NCBI GenBank assembly: GCA_026120185.1
Contig: JANUWF010001659.1
Location: forward strand, 5,704,001 to 5,768,000
DNA: 64,000 nucleotides
Origin: Voacanga thouarsii
Lineage: Eukaryota > Streptophyta > Magnoliopsida > Gentianales > Apocynaceae
Direction of reading: 5' to 3'
Shown: positions 47,044 to 59,028 of the stretch, piece by piece
Position numbering within the stretch: the stretch's first letter is position 1
Layout: the number at the start of each line of letters is the position of its first letter
Made by a program: the position numbers and the translations under genes
Notes under the pieces: model-generated
Database searches by the model: none
Told to the model about the DNA's origin: nothing
Seen by the model: only the letters and a program-made list of their open reading frames with translations

Positions 47044-48228
47044 TGAAGGATCCCAAAAATTAAATACGCAGTGAAAGATAACAGATTAAATTTTTTTCGG
47101 AGCCAAAGTCTAGTAATGCTTACTTCTAGGGCATTTTACTTGAATAGCCAGAGTTGAATACGGGTTTGACGGTGCTTTTTGAATGGGAACGCCTACTTCT
47201 TCTACTAGAAAACCAGCTAACTGTTAGCTCATTCGCATCAAACAGTTAACATGTTTGCTAGCTGTTGACCTTCCAGAGTATTCTCTAACTTCTATGGACC
47301 TCTATCGGTGAAAATAGAACTAGAGTGAAAAAGATTAGAAGAAAAATGAAAGAGTTAAACGTTAAAGGAAAAATGAAGGAAACGGCAAAGGAAAACAGTG
47401 GCTTTTGTTTTGTTTCTTAAGGAAAAATCGAAAGCTTGTACGTTTGTGACATTTTTTATCAACCCTCTTCAGCACACAAACTATACATGTATATAAACAA
47501 CAAATTTCCTTTTCTTTTCCTAAACCAGCCACCGTAATCCTTTTTCCCTTATTTCCTTTTCCTTTTTCCATGTGGTGGCTCTCTAGGCTGGTAAAACCTT
47601 CTAGCCACCACATCCAAACCCTGGTGGGCTAGGGCTTTTCTTAATTAGTCCAAGATAAATTAAATAGCTCTTTTATTAATTAATTATTTCACTTGGGCCC
47701 AATATTAAATTATCCAAGATAATTAATAAATAAACTAATTAATTAAAATTAATTAAAAATTTACCAAATATAATTAATTAGTAAAATAATTAATTAAATT
47801 GGCCCAATTAATTATTATAGCTCAAATAAATAACTAATTAGACTTCTAGAATAATTCTTCCAATTATAAATTCACCCAATAACCTATATAGTAGATAAAT
47901 TTACTAAGATTATTTAAGCTACTCTGGGGGCAAAAAGACATTATTCTTGGCTACAAAAATGACCAAAATACCCCCGTTAATGCATAACAGTATTTTTATC
48001 ATTTTAAATATTCTATTTATCACCATATTGAAATATTGACTTTGAGAATAATATTGCAAGTACAGTGTCTTCGACCTATAGGTATAATAACGAAAATATC
48101 CCACTACGTAGCACCTGTCATTGAGATAGAAAAAATGCACTAACACATTTCTTAATGATATCTACCATCTTTTGATAACTAGTCTGATAATCCATGACTT
48201 CCAATATGTAACCACTTATCAAAGAGAG
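47044..48228 (-). mobile_element. Copia-alpha 5' LTR, inner part
   Basis: The minus-strand end is GGATCCTTCA at 47044. Homologous to 15146-15990 of the 3' LTR. It continues at 57501-58172 beyond element D. Contains AT-rich ttaattaatt runs at 47670-47830. Confidence 0.88.
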
Positions 48229-49222
48229 TGATAGGAATCAAATTAGGCATGAATGCCATTTTCAAGAAGGGGAAAGAAGGACAAAATCACTCTTCATGGT
48301 TCCATGGGTAAGAATAATGTTCAAGAGGATTTAAGGAAATCATCATGACAACAAATTCAATGAACCAAGGCCTAAGAAGATTGTGAAGAGATGGATGGTA
48401 AAAGAAGGGCAAAAAGATCAAAGCTTGAACAACAATTGGTATTGAGGGCCGAATGAGTGCAAGATGAGGTTGAGAAGATAAGAAAAGCAGGGTGTGAGGA
48501 GAGCAAAATACACTTGGTGCCGAGCACACTAGTACATCTGGCGCCAGGTCCATATTGGAACAACATTGTTCCGTTTCTAGATCACACTTGGCACTGGGTC
48601 CACTAGTACACCTAGCACTAGGTCACTTTAGGCATGGCCCTATTTTTACTGAAATTTCTTATTTTATTCTATTTTGTTCCTAATTAAATTTTCATGACTT
48701 TTATTATGTAATAGGGATACTTTGGACCTTTAAAAGGTTTGAATTGCTGAGATTTCATCTCATCTTAGCGAGTTTTAGATGTCTATATATATGACATAGA
48801 TCTTGTAAAAATCAACTTCTAATATTTTGAATAGAGAAATCATTTCTTCTCTTTAGAGAGAGTTCTTGAGGTTGTTCCCCTTAGGTGATTCCCAAATCAA
48901 TCAAGACTTCTCTTAGGCTTTAGTCCAACCTAAAAATCTAGTGTCTAATGTTCTTAGGATAGATCATTATTCTTTCTAAAGTAGGTCATAGATTTCTATA
49001 TAATCTAGGGTTCTTTTAGGAGTTCAATTGGTTGCCTAAATCTTTCCATCCCATTTGTTCTTGATTCTTCTTGGGTTAGGGGCATTTGAGTGTTGATTTA
49101 GTTGGCTTAGTTCATTAGATTTTGGGTCCTAAGAAGATAGTTTACCTATGGTTCTAGTCTTGAATTACGTGTCTCAACTTTGAGCTTCAAATCTCAAATT
49201 GGTGCTTCTCAAGATCATATCA
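48229..49222 (+). mobile_element. 5' LTR of element D
   Basis: 994 bp, starts TGATAGGAATC and ends GATCATATCA. Contains a 42-bp direct repeat (48511-48552 and 48585-48626) around a small hairpin (GGAACAAcattGTTCC); the same pair is in LTR2 (about 55052-55170). ORFs on the minus strand here are unsupported. Confidence 0.85.
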
Positions 49223-49229
49223 AAGAGTT

Positions 49230-49241
49230 TTGTATCAGAGC
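49230..49241 (+). other. Primer binding site of element D
   Basis: TTGTATCAGAGC, one mismatch to the initiator-Met tRNA site TGGTATCAGAGC, seven bases after the LTR. Confidence 0.75.
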
Positions 49242-50687
49242 AAGCTTGTGTTAATTCTAATTAACACAACTTTCTTTGGGTAGAGGTACAATCTCTTCAA
49301 GCATTTGTGAAAATTTTCAGATTTTCGTCACTTTATTGGGTGCTATTTTTGAATGCTTGAAACTCAAGATTATGCCATGAACTTGATGTTAAATTGATCT
49401 TATATGTTAGTATAATATTTAAGGTATCATTTGGTATTAATATTTGTGGATTTTGAGATCAAACAAGCGGAAAAATATTGTCTCATTTTCTTAATCCCGT
49501 AACTATTTTTCTTACTAATTTTGAATGTCAAGAACTTTAAATTGTGCTATGAGCTTCTTGTGAAATTGAGCCTACATGTTTGGTTGATGATTAGGAAGTT
49601 ATTTAAGGTTTAAAATTGCAGAAATTTTGAGGTTTCTTGGGTGTTATTGCTGTAAAATTCTGAACACAAGAAAATCCCATAACTTATGTTCATACCAATT
49701 TTAAGAGCTATAAAACTCAAGTTTTTGCTATGTTCTTGCTTTGACATTGTTCGTTGATGTTAGTGTAACCATTAGGAATTGATTTTTATTGTGAAATTTG
49801 AGTTTTTGGGGCTGTTATAAGGAAGAAAAATTTGGAGTAGCTTAAGTTACGAGCTTGCATACAAAGTGTTTGATATGTTACTTCTGTGACTTGTGATTGC
49901 ACAAACATGACTAGCAATTGCTTTGTATGATTAAGAAGTATCCCTTGTTACTAGTAAAAAAATGTTGGTCATTGTGTTTATGCTAGAGTTTGGGAGAAAT
50001 GTTGGTGCATACATAGTTATATTACTTGTCTTTGAATTTTGAACTCCTTATGCTATTATTGCCTTGAGTGAGTTAATTGTTCATCAAATTTATATCCTTG
50101 GGGTTGTGATAGAATCCTAATATTTAAAAATCCTTCAATTGAGTAGTTACCTACCAAATATTTGATGAAATGCCTAAAAGACTTTACAATTCATTGTATG
50201 AGTTCTTAGCTTGCATCTTTTACTTCTAATTGCCTTCATTGATTTATTTCTTATTATTGGTGGGTTAAATACTAGGTTTTAAATTTTCTTAAGATATTTG
50301 AAAGTGATTTAAACTTGTCTGTCCTTGAATCCTAGTTGTTTTTGTTTAGTGAGTACCTTCATAAATCACTATTGAAATCTTAAGTTTGTTGAGCCTTAAT
50401 TCTTTGAAATTCTTGCTTGAACTTGCCTTGTTCATTGGTAATCATCAAGTTTTGAATTGAATTTTTCCTAAGACCCCTGTTTGATTGTCCTTAAAGGATT
50501 GGCTTGACTTGTCTAGTTTAACTAATTCCTAAGTAATTAGGGAGGTTGTTTTGGGAAGAAATCTTGGAGGAATTGAGAGTTTGAAAAAGGCAAGAGGGTA
50601 AGCTCATTGTGATAAAAGCCATAAAGAGTGCAAACACGGGTGGAGAGTGACTACTAAAAATTGAGTGTAAACACGTGATGGAGTGAA
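49242..50687 (+). other. Leader of element D
   Basis: About 1.45 kb, T-rich, with stops in all frames and no recognised motif. It holds loosely repeated ttgaaa/cttgagtt blocks, possibly packaging signals (inference only). Confidence 0.6.
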
Positions 50688-50753
50688 GTGAGGGAATTTT
50701 CTTTTGCTTTCTACTTAAATTTTATGGGTACTTCTCTTGAAAGAAAATTCGCA

Positions 50754-51700
50754 ATGGCTAGTTGGAGTGATAGTGAAAGGTATAACTATGACGAGGAGAC
50801 TTGCTCCAATGGGAGTAATTATGAAGGATATGGAGAACATGAATATGGAAGTAATTATAAGAAAGATTATTGGAGAAATGAAGATGCTCATGAGAATTTG
50901 CTTGATTGTGGAGATGAGTCTTATTTGAATAAACATGATGAAGGGACAAGTACAAGTAGAAAGGAGTATGATAGCTATGAAAAAGACCATTGGGAAAATG
51001 AAAAAGAACGTGATAGGGTTTGTGTGGAAGGATTACAAAAACATTCAAATGGTAGATTACAAAAAAGGAATGAGGATGTGGAGAATAGGGAGTTGAAGTA
51101 TAATGAGAAGTTGGTACCTCCATTCCTTGAGAAGAGAGATTTAAGAGAGTACTATGAATGGGAAAGAAGAATGGAAAAATTGTTTAAATGATTTGAGTGT
51201 AGTGAAAGAAACAAGGTGAGTTGTGCATTAACAGAGTTCTCAAAAAATGATTTTAAATGGTGGGAGTAAATGAATGTACAAAGAAGGCAAAGTGGGAATC
51301 AAATGGTGGCTTCTTGGGAAGAGGTAAAAGATTTATTATGGGAACTATTTGTACCCAATGAGTACAAAATACGTGAAAGTTTTGCTCACATGTCCTATAA
51401 TTGTCCAAGAAGTTCTAAGCATAGCGAGGGAAGTACAATGCAAAATTTTACAAAAGGAGGAATGAGGAGAAAACAAGATTATATTTGCTCTACTTATTGA
51501 AAATATGGTTGTAGTATATGTAATTGCCCAAGATTGAATGATCAAGGAAGAAGTTTTGATTTGTAAAAGGTAGTGCAAATCCTTATGAGCATTGTAGTGG
51601 CTGTGGGCACAAATCATTTGATTGTCATTGGAAGTCCTTTAAGGAGCAAAGTGAGATTCATAAATTTGAGAAGCCAGGAGCTAGACTTGAGAAGTGGCCA
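50754..51700 (+). pseudogene. Element D gag
   Basis: Start placed at MASWSDSERYNYDEE (50754); an in-frame Met at 50688 is also possible. The first 110 residues are rich in Tyr, Asn, Asp and Glu. Then comes the gypsy capsid start VPPFLEKRDLREYYEWERRM, a TGA at 51189, FECSERNKVSCALTEFS..DFKWWE, a stop near 51267, and ASWEEVKDLLWELFVP. After a frame change, a Cys/His cluster CSGCGHKSFDC (about 51593) stands where the zinc knuckle belongs, though it is three residues short of CX2CX4HX4C. A lysine/glutamate-rich spacer follows to about 52250. Confidence 0.82.
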
Positions 51701-52288
51701 AAAAAAAGTGTTGAGGAGCCAAGAAGGGAAAGAAATAAAGAAAATGTTAAGAAAGTTGAGCAAAATGAATTACATAACTTTGAGAAGTAGGAGAAGCTAG
51801 AAAGAGAGGCTAAGTGCCAAGGAATGCTCAATCAAAATGATGAAGTTGTGCAGAAAGAAGTTGAGAAAAATGTTGATGAGATTGATAAGGAGATTAGTGA
51901 TGGTGAAGGAGATGAAGTAGATCAATTGAGTTCAACAAAGGCGTGACTAAGGAGTTCTACAATATTTTATTCTTTCTAGAAGATGAATTCCTTAGGAGTG
52001 TTGGCGGAGGATGAGTGCGAAGAAATTTAGCAAAAGAGTATAGAACTTGTTGAAGAGCCAATGAATCCAAGGATTGAGGTGGAAAATGAGCCAACGTGTG
52101 CTATCAATGAAGGTCCCAAAGGTGTTTCAAGTGCTTATGAAGTGGGAGAAAGCTCACATCCATAAGAGGAGAAAAAGAAGAGTTGGCTAGAAGTTGTACA
52201 TGAGCAAATGAGAACATGTGAAGTAAATAAGAATGAAGCATTTAGTTCAACTTCATAAAGTGACACCAAATCTAGTAGATGAGATAGA

Positions 52289-52772
52289 GTGGATAGAAGA
52301 TATGGGGATACGCTTGCGAAACCATTTGCATTAATTGGTGTTATGAGGGAAGTTGTTGACGCTTATGTGGTTGAAGGAAAAGAGCATCTACAAAGAGAAA
52401 ATATTTTCTATTCAAGATGTCAAATCAAAGAGAAACCATATAGCTTGATTATTGATGGAAGAAGTTGTGAAAATGTGATTAGTGCTACATTAGTAGTGGA
52501 ATTAGGAATGGAGACCTGGAAGCATCCTAAACCTTATAAGCTTTAATGGTTGAACAATTGTGGTGAAGTAAAGGTGAACAAATAAGTTAAGGTTACAATT
52601 GTCATGGGGGGATATAAAGATGAGGTGATATATGATATGTTTCCCATGTATGTTGGGTATATATTATTGGGAAGGCCTTAGCTATAAGATAGAAAGGCAG
52701 TTCGCCATGGAAAGAAAAACACTTACTCTTTGAGTAAGGATGGAAGGAAATTCACACTTTATCCTATGTCCC
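52289..52772 (+). pseudogene. Element D aspartic protease
   Basis: ENIFYSRCQIKEKPYSLIID then GRSCENVISATLVVEL is the active-site block of one plant gypsy protease type (usually DGGSC.NV; here DGRSC). It continues KHPKPYKL, WLNNCGEVKVNK, DEVIYDMFPMYVGYILLGRP and DGRKFTLYPMS, with four stops. It should be followed by linker and RT, but after X2 only a linker follows. Solo LTR X2 sits exactly between YPMS and SPSEIVKYQN. Confidence 0.85.
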
Positions 52773-54312
52773 TGATGTGTTATTTATTTGGGTATAAAAA
52801 TCTCATAAAAACTAAGCATATTCCCAATCAAGTTAAATTAAAACGTCAAACCCAAACTACACATATGAGCAAGCGTACTCATCATTAAGCGAGCACAGGG
52901 TTCAAACGAGTGTCGATCCTCAAGGAACAATTAGACATTAATCACCTTTCTTTCATTGTTTAACCGACTCGATAAAGTGAAAAAGAAATAAAATAAAACA
53001 AAAAAAATTAAAAAAAATAAAAATATATACATGTCAAGGATGGAGAAGTATGCAATTCAAACCATTGTTTAGACAACCATGATCTTAAAGTACCCAACCT
53101 TTATCATAACCAATTATTCTCTTGGCATCATGAAGGATAATATAGATTCACTTATTTTTCCAATCTATGAATCTCTATCTTCTAGGTAACTTAGTATTAC
53201 ATATCCTATCTCAACCAGTCTTACCCAAAAGATGCATTAATCATAGTCCTTGATTTAATTCCCATTCCTAGTAAATTACACATGAAATTAACCAATGAAT
53301 CCATATCCTGGTAGACATTAATTAACTTTGAATTACTTTGTCCCTACTCTTAACCCCTTTGTCCAAGCAAGTTAAAAGCTAACAAATGCGAAACTAATGA
53401 ATTGAAACCGCCATCAACCCCTTTGTCCAAGTAAGTTAATGGAAAGACCCAACCTATTAATCTCGTAATAAGCACAAGTAATCAAATACCAAGAATAGCA
53501 ATCAATTAATCAAAAGATCAAATAACTCTAAAAATCATGACTATCTAAAATAATGTTAAATTATAATAAAACAATTAATACATCATTGTTAAGAAAAAGA
53601 AAACAAAGTAAAAGATAGCACTCATAGACAAGCCTCATTATTCTTCCTTTAAAGACCTTCTTGTACAACCCTCATTGAATTGAAGAATTCCTTATTTGAT
53701 TTGAGTAATTTTCTATGATGATCAATGAATTCTCCCTTTTTCCTTGTGTTTTTCAACTATTTATAGGCTTGGGAAGTGCCTAAACTCGTTGGTGTAATGT
53801 TCTTGGCTGAGTAGAAGTTGGAAAGTACTAAAACTCTACAGATTACCAAAAACCGCGTAGAAAAAATTTAGCACCGCTTTAACTTCAGGGCACAGTCGGC
53901 GCAGCCTAGGCTCTCGGAGTTGGCGCTGGTTGTGTTCTGTTTTTCCAATTATTCATCGATTTTTTCTTGAATTCTACACAATATATTCCAGAATGCAGCC
54001 GTCGCCGCTTTGGCTATTGGAGCCGGTACCGGTTCCACTCTGTTCCATCCTGTTTTGACAATTTTTCGTTAACTCGAAGATTATGCAAACAGTGCATGGC
54101 CGGCGTCGGTACCTCTTTCCTAGCCGACGCCACTCTAATCTGTTTCGCGATGTTTTTGCTTCGTTTTACCCAAAAAATCTGAAATAATGGACAAAATACC
54201 TTTCCAAGGGTAAAATCTCAAATATGAAGGAATATGACTAGTTATTGAACAAAATGTATCAAAAAAAAGACGCGAATAACTAGAAAAAATATGACTAATT
54301 TAGCCCCTATCA
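52773..54312 (-). mobile_element. Solo LTR X2
   Basis: Perfect TSD GTCCC (52768-52772 and 54313-54317). On the plus strand it runs TGATGTG to CCCCTATCA; on the minus strand it aligns with X1 along its length, including the TATA box at 53758-53765. 1540 bp. No internal domain. Confidence 0.9.
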
Positions 54313-54317
54313 GTCCC

Positions 54318-54757
54318 CAAGTGAGATTGTCAAATATCAAAATATTTTAATGGAGGAAGATAAAAAGAAAAGAGAACAAAAAAAGAGGGAAATGACAAGA
54401 GAAGGGAAAACAAAAACAAGAGAGAAGAGAAGATGAAAGAAAAGAGAGAGAGCAATAAGAGAAGAGGGAAGAGACAAAAGAGTGTGAGATAAAAGAGCTT
54501 GAGGTAAAAGAAGAAGAGAGGAGAATGAGAGAGCATGGAAAGAGGCATACACAAAGTTAAGTGGTGCAAGAGAGAGCCAAGCAAGAGGTTGAGAAGAAAA
54601 AAGAAAATGAGTGGGGGTAAAATGAGGCTGAGAGCTTGGATTGAAAAGAGAGAAAATAAAGGAGTTGGTGAGGATCTAAACCCAAAAGTTTTACCTTCAC
54701 ACAAAATATCTTGCTTGAATTGAAATGCAAGTTTCGATTCGAAGACGAATCATCCTC
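54318..54757 (+). pseudogene. Element D linker and pol tail remnant
   Basis: Begins SPSEIVKYQNILMEEDKKKR, the segment after protease in this gypsy type, then a very Lys/Glu/Arg-rich run with stops, then VLPSHKISCLN and FEDESSSKRG, which resemble the extreme C-terminus of gypsy pol before the polypurine tract. RT, RNase H and integrase should lie between and are absent. The plus strand is almost all purine from about 54350 to 54620. D'1 has the same arrangement. Confidence 0.7.
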
Positions 54758-54770
54758 AAAAAGGGGGAAA
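54758..54770 (+). other. Polypurine tract of element D
   Basis: AAAAGGGGGAAA directly before the 3' LTR start TGATTGGAATC at 54771. Confidence 0.85.
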
Positions 54771-57495
54771 TGATTGGAATCAACTTAGGCATGAAGGTTA
54801 TTTTCAAGAAGGGGGAAAAAGGACAAAATCACACTTTATGGTTCCATGGGTAAGGATAATATGCAAGAGGATTGAAGGAAAATTTTAATACAACAAATTC
54901 AAAAAACTCAAGTCTAAGAAGATTGTGAAGAGATGGATGGTAAATAAAGGGCCAAGAAGATCAAAACTTGGACAATAATTGGTATGGAGGGCCAAAGGAG
55001 AGCAAGAAGAAGTTGAGAAGACAAGAAAAGTAGGGTATGAGGAGAGCAGAATACACCTAGCACTGGGTATAGTAGTACACATGGCACTAGGTCCATACTG
55101 AAACAAAATTGTTCCGTTTCCAGATCACACCTGGTGCTAAGTCCACTAGTACACCTGGCACCAGGTTACTTCGGGCATGGCCTTGTTTTTACTAAATTTT
55201 CTTGTTTTGTTTCCAATTAAATTTTCACAACTTTTATTACGTAATAGGGATATTTTGGACCTTTAAAAGTCTAGAATGGCTGAGATTTTTGTTTGGTATC
55301 TCACACGCATATCATATATGGCGTAGCGAAAAAATAAAACGAGATACCATCTTAGAATCCACATATGTGTGGAAAACAAGACATAAAGATAACAAAGGTA
55401 ACAACTTTTTACCTTTCTTTGATCGTGTGGAAAACAAAATTTTCCTTCTTCAAGTTGAGACGCGATCCAGCAATCCTCTTGATCAAACACCATGAGAGTT
55501 GAACGTCCAACCATTATAATCACAGTGTATGATTATCTCTAACAGTAATCCACACAGAGGATACACTCAAGCACGAAGTTTTTTGTGCTAGCAGAAAATC
55601 TATATAGAAGGCTAGGGTTATGTGTTTTTCAGAAAAACTACGTGATAGAGAGAGAAGAGAAGAAGTCATTTGTTGCCTAGGGGTTCCGTGAATCCAACCT
55701 CAGCTAGGGTTTCGAGTATGTCATACATATAAACCGAAAAACCCTACTAAAACTGAGAATTCTAATCCTATTAGAATTCCGTAATTGTAATTGGAAATAT
55801 CAAGTTCTCACAATTACAATTTTGGACCATAAATTATAACTAATTATAATTTGTCCACAACAACTTCTCTTTCTCTCAATCAACCTCACTATGTTATCAA
55901 ATAACATATTGAGTATATAATCCTCTATTGTGTGTGACCTATTAGGTTTCCCAGTCAATTGGTAGCGAGCATGAATTAATCCAAACGTCTTTGAGATTAA
56001 TAATTGATAATTAATTAGAATTAATCCTATTAATTCTAATCAAGATTGGTTTATTAATTCATCAATTAATAAACCCATATTCCCAGATCATGAACGGTAT
56101 CTAGCAACACATCATGACCACCCCAAAAGTCCAAGAAGTCAAGTGGCTTGACATGAACCCTTTAATAACAAACTACAGTGCAATTAACTCTTTTCACCAT
56201 ACAATATCTCATTTGATTTGGAATACGAAATTAGTGCTAACTCTCTCCAGAATTAATTCTGACCCAAATACAATAGTACTTGTACCAGAAACCACTACTC
56301 TAGATGTGTATCAATTGGAACTATTTCCAATACACAATCACCTTGGCTAAGGACTTTTTGAGTAGTAATTCCTATAAGTGGCCGTGAGATATTCGCCCCT
56401 ACTATTAGGAGTGGTAAATCTTTTATTGACCCTCTCAACTACTTTCATTTACCTCACAATGTACCCAATATCCATCCCATTGGCGACCCTCGATCGAGCT
56501 CCAAAGATTGAAATCATAGTACAATGCTCAGCAAACAAAATACCTTGGAGATCTCAAGTCTAATGATACTTGCACGTTTGCTATATTGAGATTATATCAT
56601 TGGCACTAAATAGTTATCCATGTGATTAACTCATAGCTATGTCATCCAATGAACTTGTTCCATTAAAAAGCATTCATATGTTAACTTTGAGTATCTCAAT
56701 ACTCATGGATATGAGAACCACCGCCTGATCAAATCAGGATATCTAACACATGCTAGTCTTAATGCATTAATGATGTCCTGTCTCATTTATACTATGACTA
56801 GGGACTATTTAAGTACTAACACTATATAGCATAGTAGGAATCTCATATCATGATCTCGATCATGATTTTCTTAACACAGTGTTGTACTAGGGACTTTATC
56901 GAACAGTTATATTACTTAAAAGTAAATAAAAGAAACTGTAAGATAAATAATGTCTTTTATTAAAATAAAATGCGTCATATACAATGTACAAGTGATTTCC
57001 CCTAGGGCACAATTCTAACAATTTCACCTCACCTTAGCTAGGTTTAGATTCTTGTATATACGGCATTATTGCTCTCATAAAAATTAACTTTTGATATTTT
57101 GAATAGAGAAATCATTTGTTCTCTCTAGACAGAGTTCTTGAGGGTGTTCCTCTTGGGTGATTCCCAAATCAATCAAGTCTTTTTTTAGGCTTTAGTCTAA
57201 CCTAAGAATCTAGTCTCTAATCTTCTTAGAATAGATTGTTGTTATTTGTAAAGTGGTTCTTAGATTTCTAGCTAATCTGGGGGTTCTTTTAGGAGTTCAA
57301 TTAGTTGCCTAAAATTTTCTATTCCATTTGTTCTTGATCCTTCTTGGGTTAGGGGTGTTTAGGTCTTGATTTTGTTAGCTTAATTCATTAGATTTTGGGT
57401 CATACAAAGATAGTTTACCTAGGGTTCTAGTCTTGAATTAGGTCTCTCAACTTTGAGCTTCAAATCTCAAAATTTTGCTTCTCAAGATCATATCA
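54771..57495 (+). mobile_element. 3' LTR of element D, interrupted by solo LTR B3
   Basis: LTR pieces 54771-55289 and 57021-57495 align with LTR1 in order. It ends GATCATATCA at 57495. Confidence 0.85.
55290..57020 (-). mobile_element. Solo LTR B3 (copia-type LTR)
   Basis: TSD ATTTT (55285-55289) and ATTTC (57021-57025), one change; LTR1 of D shows the empty site gctgagatttcatctc. On the plus strand it runs TGTTTGGTATCTC to AATTCTAACA, so on the minus strand it is TGTTAGAATTGTGCCC...GAGATACCAAACA, as B1. 1731 bp, solo. Confidence 0.92.
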
Positions 57496-57500
57496 GTGAG

Positions 57501-58172
57501 TTTCCCAAACATGTATATACTTAGTCATTTTTCTAGGGTCCTGGATTATTAAATTTTCTAGGACAATTACACGGGAGTGATTTTTTCACGTAATGAAGTA
57601 TAGAAACTATATTGTGTAAGTCCGTTTTAATTATTAGAGTCGTACACCCAACGTATAAGTTTATTGGCCTGATGATAAGACTTCACCTAATATACATCAA
57701 AGCATACAAGTCCAGTTTCACCAGACCACCAAATTATACTCAAGTCTTAAAGTACTCGTCTATGCAGTAGCTGCAATAAACTAATCCTTATTTAATTTAA
57801 TACTTTTATAAATATTATTATCATGTGGTCTAGTTCTACATATTCCAAATATGCTTACACTATTGGTGTGAGTGGACTACTCACTGGATAAAGGTAAACC
57901 ATTCCCCATTTAGAAATCATAGGGTAATGATTTAAACCTTGATGAAGTGCCTGGCTGCATCAATCGATCAAGAACAGTTTTTCACTAATGTATCAATAGC
58001 CCATAATGTACACCTTACCATGAAAGCACGAGTAAATCACGTAGATTACTTACTAATACATTTAGACTTTTAATGTGAAATGTATGTAAACAAACAATCA
58101 TTAAAGAATGAAACTTTTATTAATTTTCAAAATACAGGAATACATAGGCTATTTTGGGCATACATTTCAACA
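57501..58172 (-). mobile_element. Copia-alpha 5' LTR, outer part
   Basis: Matches 16000-16667 of the 3' LTR. The minus-strand LTR start TGTTGAAATGTATGCCC is at 58172. It abuts D'1 LTR sequence on its right. Confidence 0.88.
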
Positions 58173-59028
58173 AGGAAAAGATTTAGATTATCCCTCTGAA
58201 ATTTCGAAACATTGTATCAAAGATAGAACTAAGCCTTTTTTATTTGGTCTTAAAATAGGAATCACCCTTTACAAACTCTTCTTTAGAAAGGATTTGGTTT
58301 CTCTACTAAAATATTTAAAATGACAAAAAAAAAAAAAATTGTCCATTATAAGAGATAAATGGCATATATATATATATATATATGTAAGCTAAGCCCTAAG
58401 CTATTAGAGATACTAATCCTAATAAAAAGAGACCTTAAAACAAGTTAATTTAGCTTTTAAAAATATTACAAGTCATGGTTCATTGTTAAAGACTCAAAAC
58501 AAAGCAAAAATATATTAAGTAAACATTGAAAAGAGCTTCAGGAAAGTTGCACGGTTGTGCATGAGAGATGTATGGCCGTGCTAGAGTTGACCTGCTTGAA
58601 AATGGCCATGCACCATGCCTCTAGCCGTGCACAGTAGCTCGGCATGGTGCACGACCGTTCTCCTGGTTGTGCACCCAAGATATTAGGAGCTTCAATTTTT
58701 GCTAAACACATGACTTTATGCATACCCATGCATTCAAGTTGTGCATCCCGTATTTTCATCACTCCTTCTTGTTCTCATTGAACTCCTCCTTATTGTATTG
58801 GATATCCTTAGCCCTCCATATGAGGTGTGGGTCACTTTGATCTCCTTTTGGTATTCTTTTTGGCATCTATTACTTCACCATCTTCTTAGTATTCGACCTG
58901 TTAGCTTTATTAGTTTGATATCTCCTCCTTAAAACCATTTAAAAGGAGTCTCGCCAAAGGAGCTATATATTGTGGCTCTCTCTCTCCTTTATTTAGTGTA
59001 GCTTTTATACCTTGAACAATTCCTAACA
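58173..59028 (-). mobile_element. 3' LTR of D'1 (part)
   Basis: The minus-strand start TGTTAGGAATTG is at 59028, with TATAAAAG 18 bases in. The middle (58545-58680) is full of gcacgg/ccgtgc inverted words. (TA)n at 58360-58382. Its remainder was displaced left of copia-alpha and is lost with that element's truncated end. Confidence 0.65.

Larger units (their letters stand above)
48229..57495 (+). mobile_element. Element D: gag-protease-only LTR retrotransposon (TR-GAG-like)
   Basis: TSD GAGAG (48224-48228) and GTGAG (57496-57500), one change. LTR1 48229-49222; LTR2 54771-57495 (interrupted by B3). Internal order: primer site, 1.4-kb leader, gag, protease, purine-rich linker, polypurine tract. 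Nothing resembling RT, RNase H or integrase lies between protease and 3' LTR. This matches the architecture of TR-GAG elements described in plants. The two LTRs differ at roughly one base in eight by eye, so it is old. Inserted into the copia-alpha 5' LTR. Confidence 0.85.
15111..58172 (-). mobile_element. Copia-alpha: old Ty1/copia element split by four direct and further nested insertions
   Basis: Minus-strand order: 5' LTR (58172 to 57501, then 48228 to 47044), tRNA-iMet primer site (47041-47030), leader, gag (26578), zinc knuckle and protease remnants, integrase, RT, RNase H, polypurine tract (about 18413-18399), 3' LTR (16667 to about 15111). Direct insertions are solo LTR B2, solo LTR A2, the C2 nest and element D. 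Sequence flanking each insertion rejoins in frame or in alignment when the insertion and one TSD copy are removed. The right end is CA at 58172, inside the 3' LTR of D'1. The left end is truncated, so the element's own TSD cannot be seen. Without insertions it would be roughly 10 kb. Confidence 0.88.

Noticed and set aside
50715..51123. Minus-strand ORFs of 91 and 121 residues
   Set aside because: Antisense shadows of the element D gag, which has the recognisable capsid motifs on the plus strand.
54330..54704. 124-residue Leu/Phe-rich membrane-like ORF on the minus strand
   Set aside because: Complement of the purine-rich linker; the hydrophobic composition is a by-product of strand bias.
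58545..58680. Cluster of gcacgg/ccgtgc words as a regulatory cruciform
   Set aside because: Words are irregularly spaced and do not form one long stem. Such GC-rich words are common in plant LTRs.
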